A DNA stretch of 64,000 nucleotides from Celoporthe dispersa (lineage: Eukaryota; Ascomycota; Sordariomycetes; Diaporthales; Cryphonectriaceae), in contig WAID01000009.1 in NCBI GenBank assembly GCA_016584495.1, positions 1,860,001-1,924,000 of the forward strand, read 5' to 3'. How positions within the stretch are numbered: the first letter of the stretch is position 1; each line of letters begins with the position of its first letter. A program made the translations under genes and the position numbers. The notes beneath the pieces were generated by a model. That model made no database searches. It was given only the letters and a program-made list of their open reading frames with translations, and was not told the origin of the DNA. Below, in pieces: positions 24,009-34,000 of the stretch.

Positions 24009-25292
24009 TCACGGCCTCCGATTCAGCGGCATCCTCTGCCTCACACCTTCCCACTCCTCCAGGTCAATATGCACTAGCCCCAGCGCACCTATCGCATCCT
24101 GTTCCATGACCATCTCTGTCTGCTTCCCCGCCGCCGTCGTCTGCACCACCTCCTCCTTCACACAGGGCAGCGCCGTCTTTATTCTCCCCCAGGGGTCGAC
24201 CACCATGCTCCGCCCGTAGCTCACCCTCCCCTTTCCCTGCTCTCCAGAGTGCCAGCCGACCTGCGCCGCAGCCACAACCCAGCACTGGCTCTCGATGGCC
24301 CTGGCCCTGAGCAGCGACTCCCAGTGCGCCTGTCCGGTGGGAACGGTGAAGGCGGATGGGTACGTCAGGACCTGGGCGGGGCTCCAACCACCTCGGCCGG
24401 GCGATGATGATGGGTGGGCGAGCGCAAGTGCGGGCTCCGGGAACCGCAGGTCGAAACAGATGAGGCTGCCGATGCGGCCGACGGGGCTGTCAAAGGGCGG
24501 GGTGAGAGACGTGCCGGCCTGGGTGTGCCTCGACTCGCGGAGGGCGCCGAAGTCGAAGAGGTGGATCTTGTCGTAGCTCTGGGAGGAGTCGATGGCGCCG
24601 GAGGAGGAGATCCAGATGGTGCGGTTGAGCAGTTTCGTGGTGCTCACGGCGCTCGTCTCGCCGGCTGGTGCCGATTCTGTGTCTGCGGTGGAGGGTGGTG
24701 CTGATGATGACGATGGCTGGGCTGAAATGGGCACGTGGATGCCAACGTGGACGTGTATGTCGTGCTGCTTAGCAGCCGCCTGAAGGCCTTGCACGAAGGG
24801 TGACTCGGCCTCGGTCCTGGCCAAGGAGAGGGATTCCTCTGGTGAGGATGCGATATAGTCTGCCGCTTCCGGGAAGAATATGACCTGCTCGCATACTTGT
24901 CAGCCCACATCTCCATTATTTCGTCATATCGTCAAATATCATGAGCATAATGTCAAGCACTGCAAGCAAAGTACAGCTTTCCCGGCCAGGATCCTGCGAT
25001 GCCTTCGCCTCGGGACCTGCGCAGGAAAGACCCCTGTTTGAAATTGGTTCCTCAAGGATCGACTGGGAAATTCACAGCCCATGCACGACATCGGTGGTGA
25101 TGTAATAGGGGACAGGTATCATCCTTGCCTTTGCACCCTTCTCGGCAGCATTCTTCATCAAGGTCCGGCACTGCTCCAGATTGTGCGCCATGGAGGCCGT
25201 GGAGCAGATCTGACCGACTGCCTGAGCGGTGGAGATCAGCACTTGTCCGTTCGACCTATGGCTAGAGCAGACTTCCTTACAGCGATCGCCAT
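24009..25292 (-). CDS. Nit-family carbon-nitrogen hydrolase (deaminated glutathione amidase type)
   Basis: This nitrilase-superfamily enzyme resembles mammalian NIT1 and yeast Nit2, which hydrolyse deaminated glutathione as metabolite repair. Three exons are inferred: 25292-25281 (only MAIA), 25221-25129, and 24884-24009, giving 326 residues. The catalytic triad is visible as Glu41 (VIFFPEAADY), Lys141 (SYDKIHLFDFG) and Cys178 (LICFDLRFPE). GQAHWESLLRARAIESQCWV and YGRSMVVDPWGRI are family hallmarks, and the end MPLNRRP matches the usual C-terminus. Intron 1 is 59 nt (GTAAGG/GCTCAG). Intron 2 (24885-25128, 244 nt) starts with GC rather than GT. This is forced because only an AAG-GCAAGG donor joins KGAK directly to VIFFPEA. 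A Ser/Ala/Pro-rich insertion (about residues 89-117) enlarges the protein slightly. The substrate is inferred from the family. Confidence 0.88.
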
Positions 25293-26187
25293 CCTGGACA
25301 AACTTTGCGGGTAGCGCTCCAGCTGTCGACGTCTGGCGGTCCAGGTGGTTGAGATGAATTGGAAGCTGCTCGGGTGCCTGATATGACCAAGAAAACTATG
25401 CTGCCTCGCCGCCACTATTCGATCTGCGCGTCTTGATACCACAAGCATCGAATGGTACAGGGAGGCAATCTACTCGTGCAGCGTATCGTCCGTGAGAAGG
25501 ATGCAACAGCTTGTGAGGTTGTGTATGCAACGAACAGCGAGAGGGCGTCGTCGTTAACGATGCCGGAGGAGGGAAGGCGCATCGGTTCACCGGCATCGGC
25601 CAGGGTTCGGGTAAGTAGCCAATCCCCGGGGGCCTCCCCCAAAAGAAAAAGAAAAGGGAAGAAGGCAGAGAAGAGTAATAAAAAAAATGAGGGTAGCCGT
25701 AAAGTCTGGACATGATGAATCCACAAAAAGAAATCCCATCACCCTCATTTCATAAGCATCAGAATTATTCTACATAGGTGTTCGACATTGGCTGCTTAGG
25801 TATAAACCAGCGGGTGTTGCCTAAGCACAGCTCATAGCCATGATTTTTATACCGATAAATTCATCATAAGCAAATCATATCATCCTTAATGCACTAATAG
25901 AATCACAAGATTCAAATCTTAGAGATAAGTAACAAGTCTATGCCGGGTGAATGAGGCATGATGTCGTCCTCCAAGCATAACAGACTGGGGCAACCATCCC
26001 TTTGCCGGCAGCCCATGGTGAAGGAGTTCCAATGATCAACACTATAGCACTGATCTCAGCAATTCTAAAGGACTGTATCCACTCATCAAGAACTCAGCTC
26101 ATCCTGAATACTCCCCAAGCATTCTCGACAACCTCGCTTGAGTCCAGCCTGCCACCAACCAAAAGAGAAGAGAGAGAAAAAAAAACC
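25293..26187. other. Upstream region of the amidase gene and AT-rich flank of the 5S gene
   Basis: Holds the amidase promoter. Composition shifts at about 25,740 to visibly AT-richer DNA (many TCATA/ATAAG words) that continues to about 27,060. No gene is recognised. A 9-A run at 26177-26185 is read as a T-run on the minus strand and serves as the 5S terminator. Confidence 0.5.
26177..26185 (-). terminator. Pol III terminator of the 5S gene (T9)
   Basis: Nine T residues on the minus strand start two bases after the 3' end of the 5S sequence, as expected for RNA polymerase III termination. Confidence 0.75.
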
Positions 26188-26306
26188 ACGTACAACACCA
26201 GGTATTCGCTAATGGTCACCCACTTAACTACTAATCCGGCCCTTACGAGTTTAAATAGGCGAGAGCGGACGGGATCGCTTGCTTTCTCGTAGGTGTGGTC
26301 GTACGT
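26188..26306 (-). rRNA. 5S ribosomal RNA, divergent copy
   Basis: The minus strand reads ACGTACGACC... through GATCCCGTCCGCTC, GGGCCGGATTAGTAGTT and GTGGGTGACCA to GTTGTACGT. This matches the order, spacing and length (119 nt) of a fungal 5S rRNA. The termini pair over nine bases (helix I). CTACGAG pairs with CTCGTAAG with the usual bulged A (helix II). GCGA pairs with TCGC around CCCGTCC (helix III). TTAAGTGG pairs with CCATTAG around GTGA (helix IV). Relative to the common Neurospora-type 5S as I remember it, several stems differ on both strands yet still pair, which argues against random decay. A T9 terminator follows. It lies alone in an AT-rich intergenic island, like the dispersed 5S genes of Pezizomycotina. 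It could also be a 5S-derived element or a mildly mutated copy. Confidence 0.85.
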
Positions 26307-29014
26307 GCTGGCAATTTTTGATCCCTAGTCTAAGTACTGTACTTAATCACCGGCCAGACACATAAATTTGTTATGTTGGCCGCGGAGAAGAGGCAGCTTG
26401 TGAAGCATCCATCAACGCGAGCATCGATGATTGTTTCGCAAAATTGTCCTGCGTCCCGCGCGTCATTTCGTTTCCAAGCCTGATCTCGTGCGCCTAGTTC
26501 TGGCCACGTGGTATCAGGTTTGGCCTCACGGGTAGATGTGTTCTGTCGACATCAAGTCTCTGCGAGTCAAAGAGAGCGAGAACGAAGCAATACAGCACAT
26601 ACTACATGATATAAAGCAAGAGTGCGACGATCGGGCGTTCCGATTCCTACTTATAAGACACTTCAACTGCCGGTGCTCTTAAAGGTTTTTTGCGATTGTA
26701 AGAAAAGCTTACATGCTGGAAGCCAAGAGGGAATGCCATCGTTGTGCGCATGAATGGACATGCCGCCTAGAAGCTTTTCCATAGTAGACAACCCATGATC
26801 AATGGTCTGAGAAATAAGCCTCTTACGATTTTTATACCGGGTCGTTAATAAATGCAGAGAAACACTTTCACAGTAGGAAGCGACTTGGCATCTCCATCAA
26901 TATGATATTCCTGGACATGCGTTCTCCGGAACTACTCCGGCATAGATGGAGAAACTAATAATTACTTGAATAGGCCTTCGCATTGATGTTAAGTTAACTA
27001 CTTACCCAGAGGTGGCCTTTACCTTGTTCGCCATCACCGAGTCCTTTACATGACGGTTGCCATACAAAATCACACCTATAACTTCCCACAGCGTGGTAAC
27101 ATGGCCCAGGACCAGATCCTCCACAGCCAGCCATGACGAAGAGGGGCAGCTTGACAGTTCTCGCCCCAGCGGTTTCCGCTTATGGGGAGTAAAGCGGCCC
27201 AGCGCTCCTCTTGTGATAGAGTTTGATCGTTCTCGATCGCCTCAAGCCGGCGGTTGACTGTTAAGCTTTCGTCTGCAGGGCGTTTTTTTTTTTCTTTCTT
27301 TCTTTTCCACAGATGGAATATATGTGGACCTTGAGACGGCTATTATAATTTCTGTTCAACAAGAGAACGGTATCTCGGTGGGAGAGTGTCTAGCAAGGGA
27401 CAATGTGTATCTTTGGCGGCAAATTCTGGGCTACATTGAGAGTGCTGGGGTAAGAACGTGCACCGGGAAGAGAATATTCTCCCCCCCCCCTCCTTTCTCT
27501 CTCCGAGCTTTTGCGGGCTCATTTGCCTTCTGCTGTGCCATTTCTCAAATAGCCAACTGGCTTTCGCTAAAATGCTATTTCTGGGTGCAAAAGACAGAGT
27601 TCAGCAAGAACTCACCAAGACCAGTTTGTCAGCCAACACAGAAGCTTGTCTCTTTGAGAGAACCAAGAAGAAGAAGAAGACAAAAAAAAAAAAGTGCACT
27701 TTCGGATCCCATGTCAGCACTTCCGCCGCCGAACCAAGCGGCCGGGTCAACCATCCAACCCCAACTTCCACGTGTTTCTCGTATATATACTTTCTCCCCC
27801 CGGCTCTGCTTTTGTCCCACCTCAAATAACATTTCACCAGTGTTTGACCATCCTAAACCAGCCAGCCGTCCAACCCGTCAACCCATCAGTCGAGGGATCA
27901 GGCATCTAGCAGCCCCGTCGTCGCCTTGCGCCCTGCGAGCGGCGGCCCCTGGCCTGCAGCTAGCTGATGGGCTGCTTCCTCCGCCCTCCCCCTGGCGGAC
28001 CGATCTCACAGAGAAGGGGCGGGCCCAGGCCTTCAGAGGAGAGAGACAAACTTTTCGTTCTCAGTGGCTCGGCGTGGCCGAGGGCAGATGATCGACGATG
28101 CAACGTGAGGGTGTGTGACCATTACTCAGTAACCAAGAAAACCCTGCAGTGCTGAAAGAAACTTGTAAGCATTGTTAGTAATTTATGTTGTGTGCTTGCT
28201 GTTGGCAGGGGCATGGGTCAGAAGCACTGCACCGTGGGTGTCCAAGGGCGGTAAAGTCGAAGAGATCATATCAATTCTATATCTCCTGCCTATGGGCAGG
28301 TTGAATTATAGGGTTTGGGTATATCCATCAAATAGCAGCCACCAAATAGATGGACCCTAGCAGCTCGCTCCGCAGGCTGTGTCAACTCCCTCCCCTAAAA
28401 GGCAGTGCGATGAAACCCTTCATCGACCTTTCAGCCCAGAAGGCATACGGCCCGCAGGCCGATAATGCAGTAAGAGAAAATTCAGTGTGCTGTTGACCGC
28501 CCAGTCCTAGACAAACCCCGAAACAACATGCAAAGTAATCCACGCCGTCCAAAAAAAAAAAAAAAAAAGGAAAAACAAAACAAAAAAAACGCCTTGTTTG
28601 CGACATCGCTGTGCAATCATCTAGACTCTCCTTCCTAGTTGGTATTGCCTGGAAAACCAATATATGTACTTGTGTAGGCTCAAAAAAAAAGCACCAGGGG
28701 TGACGCTAATTAATGCAGGGTGTTTCGCCTCAACCTCGTAAACAAAAAAAAAAAAAAAAAGAAGGGGGTGGGGGAGAAGACAATGCTCGAGAAGATGCAG
28801 CTCCTCGATTCCAGGGCCAACAAGATTCAGCCAAAGCGGTGAGGCTTTTTTTTTTTGGTCGGCATTATGTGCTGAGTGGTGGCGACGCATCGATTGGTGT
28901 TGGGGGGAAAGGGGGGGGGATGTGGCGCAAGAAAGCGAGAGCCAAGAATTTTCTAGGCGTGGCGTGAAGATGCATACTTCATCGCCTCTCTGTGCTGCAC
29001 GGATGACTGGAATC
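26307..29014. other. Intergenic stretch between the 5S gene and SOK1 3' end
   Basis: AT-richer to about 27,060, then mixed. It includes an 18-A run (28551-28568), another A-run (28743-28760) and a TATATATA at about 27783. A 255-codon open frame at 27324-28091 lacks an ATG near its start and has no recognisable domain. The SOK1 3' UTR should lie at the right end. Confidence 0.5.
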
Positions 29015-30966
29015 TTACTCGATCTCCATTTCATCCATGCGGCCCAGGTAAGCCATCTCGCTCCAGACCCTCCAGTGCAGCAGACCCAGATGGGCCAGGC
29101 GAACCGCCATGTCGTCGACGGCGGTGTCCTCCCTCGCCTCAGGCGCGGTCTCGAGCCCCTCCATCTCAGAATTTTTCCTCCCACGGCCGCGCAGAGGCTT
29201 GTCCTCCCACACGGCCGCCCGTGGCGACAGAGAAGAGAGCCACACCGCTCAGCTCCTTGTATTCCTTGACCCGCCGTCCAAGTTCTGCCATGACCTTGCC
29301 GTAGAACAGCTTCTCCACGGCCTGGTACAGTTCTGACCTCATCTCCGCCAGGTGCTGCGCGAGCTTGGCCTCAAATTGAGGCAAGAAGTCCTGTGGTGCG
29401 TTCGTGAACCGGAAGATCTGAATGGCGATCGAAGGGACCAGGCCTTGCCACCGCTGGTGAGGCCTCTGGTTCTGCGGAGCCGTGTTCAGCAGGGCAACAA
29501 GCGAGTCATAGACGGTGTTGGCCTTCGCGGCTGTCGCTTCTGGGGTGTCGGCGGCTGCGGGCGGCTGGAGCACAATGTACCCAGAGCTTCGGGGCGAGGA
29601 GTCTGCGGAGCCGCAGGCAGAAAGAGCCAGGCTGGACGGCCTGGACGAGGCAGCAGCCATGAAGCTGAAGTCCCCAGAGTTCCTGTTGCTGTGTGATGGG
29701 GCGTCCTCGTCCATGACATATGTAGGCACTGAAGTAGGCGCCGGGAACGAGGGCGTCATGGAGTGGACCCGCGAGACGCGCTCGAGGTCGTCGTAGAGCC
29801 TCATGCAGACCTCGAGGTTGATGGCATCGAGCATGTCTGAGCGCAGCTTGACGATGCGTTCCTCGTCGAACAAGAACGTGTTGGGGATGGTCTCCTTCGC
29901 GGTGGAAGGGAGGATCAGCTTCGACAGGGCCTCGAAGAATGGAGCTGTCCCACCAAAGGCTCGGTTTTGCTGAGGCTTCCCGGAGTCGGAGTAGGCCCGT
30001 GTGGCTTCGCCATACCATGCCCGGGCCCCGCTGACATCCAGTTTGTTGCCCTGTATCTTCTTGTAGAAGAAGCGCTGCTCAAAGTGCACCGTGTCCTCGA
30101 TCAGCATCGGCCTCAGGCACCGGATCTGGTGGTTCGCGACGTCGAGCTTCATGGCCTCGAGGACGCTGAGCAGGCTGCGCATGCCCTTGACCAGCTCGTC
30201 CATATCGTTGTTCCTGTTGCCGCTCGACAGTTCGTTGTACATCTCGTCCACCCACTCGTCACGCATTGGTGCGCAGTGCAGCTTCAGGACACCCGACAGC
30301 CACGATGCCACCTTCTCCAGGTCTGCGATGCCCCGGTCGAACTGTTGCATCAGCAGCTCGACGTTGAAGCCCTCGTGAAGGAAGTCACGGTCTCGCTGTG
30401 GGACCAGGGTCTGTATGATCTCCTTCACAGCTCTCAGCAGAATTGGCAGGCACCAGTCTTCTCCGGCCGGGTGTTCGCGCCTGAACGCCTCCCGGTCCCT
30501 CACGAAGAGGATCAGTTGGTCACGCAGGGTGTTCCAGAACTGGTTCGCCTTTTTCCTGTTTCCTCCGCCCCTTCTCTCCGTCCAGGTTGGGCCGGAAGTG
30601 CAGTTCTGGATCGAAGTTGATATCGTGGCGCAGCTTGGGGTTATGTATTATCTTGGTGACATCAAGCTCGCTTAGTGTTCCCTTCGTCACGGGAGGCTCC
30701 AGGGGCCGAGGCGGATAGCTGGGGTCGGCTGCCGAGGCGGCATTCTGGGGGATGGCTCCAGAAGACGACACGGAGGGCGTCATTGACGGGGAATTTGACG
30801 ATTTTTGTGACTGTGACCGTGGGTGCTGCAGCTGCTCATCTGACTCTGTCGACGCCGTGCTCCTGGTCTCTACCAGCCTCTCAGGTGGCGCGGGCTCGTC
30901 TCGAGAGTCTGTTCGCGTGTGTTGCGGTTGGGTGATGTGCCCGCCGGCAGCGCCTTGATCGTTCAT
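29015..30966 (-). CDS. SOK1: SOK1/Tcp11-family protein, with two frame breaks
   Basis: This is a T-complex-11 domain protein. Yeast Sok1 is a high-copy suppressor of protein kinase A loss, so a role in cAMP signalling is inferred. The N-terminal ~115 residues are Ser/Pro/Gln-rich. The conserved part begins KGTLSELDVTKIIHNPKL and HDINFDPELHFRPNLDG, then runs through WCLPILLRAVKEIIQTLVP, FNVELLMQQFDRGIADLEK and NHQIRCLRPMLIEDTVHFEQ to a C-terminal LAHLGLLHWRVW. The frame must advance by one base at 30550-30554 (between RRKQE and KANQFW) and again at 29172-29176 (between ARPWEE and NSEMEG). Both sites read AGGAAAAA on the coding strand, and dropping one A in each yields a continuous 649-residue protein without introns. 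No other stops interrupt it. Most likely these are assembly indels; genuine mutation or slippage is possible. The start is the ATG at 30966; an open frame continues about 20 codons upstream without another ATG. Confidence 0.85.
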
Positions 30967-33900
30967 CTCCTCTGGTACCGAAACCAGCCTGGCCAGCCGG
31001 CTGTCTCTGTGATCTGGGGTCCGGAGGCGGTATCACGAAGACGAGAGGCCACGATAGCGGTGGGAGGTGGTGTCAGTGATGAATCGTAGACCCTGGGTGA
31101 GCGAGCTGGCCACCTTCGGGTGTCGCCGGAAAAGCTCTGAGAGATCTCTCGATGGCGAGGAAACCAAGGAGTCACCAGTGAGCAGCTGTTGGGCTGGTAG
31201 CACGCAGGTCAGCAAGGCTATGTCCAACTCGGGATGATTGCCAGCTGTGTAATCCCGACATAGGCACGGGACCACGGGTAGTGGCATTCTCGTCACCCGG
31301 CTTGTGTGATACCACACACCAAGCTGCAGAAGCGAGGGGCAGTGGGGGCTTGGCTTCTCTTGCCTAGAAAGGGAAACACCACAACATGGGCTGCTTACTG
31401 ACCTGTAGACGTCCTCGTAAACGTGACGGTGAAGCGAAAGGGCGGGCTAGGAGCTCACAGGACTGTCGGGTGGGTGTGGTAGCCTCAGCAGTTTCTCTCG
31501 CGAGAATCCAGTGCCGTCCTATTTTTTTTTTTGGTGGTGGCTGTGTGTTGTCGCTTCTGTTGCCGTTGCTGTGACCACGACGCTGCAGGGCCCCGACGGT
31601 GGAGTGGTTAAAACTGAGGCACAAAGTGTCGAGACCTGGGTTTCAACCGCAGAGGTCTGGTCTGCGTGTCTGCGGTGGTGGTGGTGGAATCCTTGAGAAC
31701 GCTGGGTAGGAAAGGAACCGGCAAGTGGGAGGGCGGGCCGACCTAAATTAAAAGTACGACGGAAGCGGCGAGGCGGGAATGATGCGGTGATTTTTTTTTT
31801 CTTCTCGGGCGGGTGAGAGAGCGCTGAGCGTGGCAGACAAAGAGAAGGAGTCCCGTGCTCAAAACGGCTGAAGATGGCCTAAGGAAGAAAAAAAAAAGAA
31901 GAAGAAAAACCGCCGGTCCTGGTGCAACGCGACCTCCTAGTCAAGCGTCCTGCCTAGAACAATCAAGAAGGTTCCTGGGGTGTTGTGACGAGGCGTCAGG
32001 TCCCAGGCGTATGATGGTGGTCGTGAGAGGGCGCGGTGACTCTGACGGGGTCGGCAGGCGGTTGAGATGAGCTTAGGTCGAGGAGGAGAGGAGCTGGTCT
32101 GCACCCTGACGAGTGTTGGAAGAGTGACACAGACTTATACCACACAGTGATGAGACCGTTCTAGAAGGATTGGTAGAAAGTTCGGATGAGGTAAGAGCCC
32201 AGGGCTGTAACCGTGGGTGCCCTGAAGGGGGGGGGGGAGTGGGTGGGTGTGTGTATAAGGAGGAAGGATGTTGATGCGTAGTCGAGAGTGAAACACTCCA
32301 GCAGAGCCAGGCGAGGCAGAATGGAGGACGGGAAAGAGAGAGAAATCAACAAAGAGGAACAACCCAAGGGTAAGAGAGCGGATTGGATGTCGGCGCTTTA
32401 TAAGGGGTCCAAGCGAAGGTACGTAGGAGACAAGGAAAGGGGGAAGAGAGAGACAGAGAGACAGAAAGAGAGAGAGAGAGGGAGGGAGAAGAAAAAGAAA
32501 AGCCCAAAAAAAAAAAAAAAGGTCCAGAGGGAACTAAGGCGATCGGTACGAGGAGACAAGATGGGTAGCGGTAACAATGAGTAGTAGGAAGGAAGAAAGG
32601 GATGTGTAGGCGTAGGCGCAGGATGGATGGATGCATTGCATAGAGTACCTACCTGCCGCGGCCAGCAAGCCCCCAGACAAGGGAACCCAAGTGCGTGCAT
32701 GCTGCGTAGGTGCAAGCGTCCATGGGCCACGGATGATGCGCAAAGTACATGGCCGGGCCCACGACGACGGCGCTACTACATAGTACGGGCTGTGGTATGG
32801 TATGGTACTATACGCACGGCATGGTACGGTAAATGGTATACAGTACGTACATAACAGGGTACGTACCGAGAAACCCTTGCCTGTGGTGCCCTGGGGGGGG
32901 TGGGTGGGTGGTGTGGTGGTGCCTTGATGCCTTGTCGCTTCAGGTATGGACGGGCTGCTGGTTACAGGATGCCTGCTGCGCCAGCACAGCGTGTGGGCTG
33001 CACGACCGTGTGTGTAATTGTGAAGAGCCACCTGTCCCAGGAAAATCGTGATCCATACCATACCACACCAGTGCAGAGCCGACACGCAAGGGCAAAAGCA
33101 AGGGGGGGGTCCCGAGAGAACAAGATTATTGACGACCGTCAATGCGTAGAAGCCCAGCCCCCATGCTGAAGGCCAAATCTGAAAAACTGTGGGCCGCCAG
33201 TGCCACGGGTCCATGACTTGGGACCCCTGGGCCCAGAGGTGGGTACTGTGCGGTACGTACCAGGTTCAGGACAAGACCCGGAGGAGAGACAACCTGAACC
33301 CCATCACGGATGCAACATCTCTTGGTCGCCTCACCCGCGCCCGCCCCAGATGAGGCTTGAGGCTAACCGGATTCCACCTCCTGCTCCAGCTGGGACTCGC
33401 TCTGGTATAGCAGTGCCATGTACCACCGCTTGCTCTTGGGCGAACCTCTGTCTCGATGGGCTCCTCAGCCGCCGCGAGAGGGAGTCCGCCTCTGTGTTCC
33501 GACCAGGGCATCAATTGAGGTGCGGGAGACGAGAGGCTCCGGGAGTCGCTGTGCACCGCATATACAGTCTGTATACAGGCCACGCAAATTAATGGTTGTG
33601 GCTGGCGAGGGTCTCTACTTGCGGCCGCGACGAGGGAGAAGGAGGGGGAAGGGGGGTCCAGAGCGAGAAGGGATTCCTTCGGCGAGGACACCAACCAGGC
33701 CGGCCAGGCCAGCTCCCCCAAGGCGTGTCAACGACGATCATGGGCATCTGCTGGGAGGGATGAAAGGGAATGCGCTCATGAGCCCAACCGGAGCATTCTC
33801 CGGGACGGCGGCTGGCCTGAAGACTGGAGGTGAGATGCCCGCCCTCGTCATCAGGGAGGATGGGCGTCCTGCATGCGCACGAGAGCTCATGGTACGACAA

Positions 33901-34000
33901 CTAAACAGGCAAGCCGTGGTGGTCTCGGGGATCCCTTCAGCGTAAGGTAGGGAGGGAGTCAGGCGCCTGGTAGAGCAGGTAGGACAAAGACTCACAGGTC
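30967..34000. other. SOK1 upstream region, gene-poor
   Basis: Probably the SOK1 promoter and a long leader. It holds GAGA-rich (32340-32500) and poly-A (32507-32520) tracts and the densest GTAC-rich cluster of the window (32773-32868). The open frames on both strands here are overlapping shadows with no recognisable domain. Confidence 0.5.
32773..32868. repeat. GTAC-rich cluster
   Basis: About 95 bases contain repeated TACTACATAGTAC, GGTATGGTAC, ATGGTACGG and CAGTACGTAC words, many of them palindromic around GTAC. Confidence 0.6.

Noticed and set aside
27324..28091. 255-codon plus-strand open frame
   Set aside because: Begins at a non-ATG codon, spans homopolymers and a TATATATA promoter-like word, and matches no family.
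31575..31660. tRNA-like stretch (GTGGAGTGGTTAAAACT ... GGGTTTCAACCG)
   Set aside because: The T-stem does not pair, the B box is imperfect and no acceptor stem can be drawn; at best a relic.
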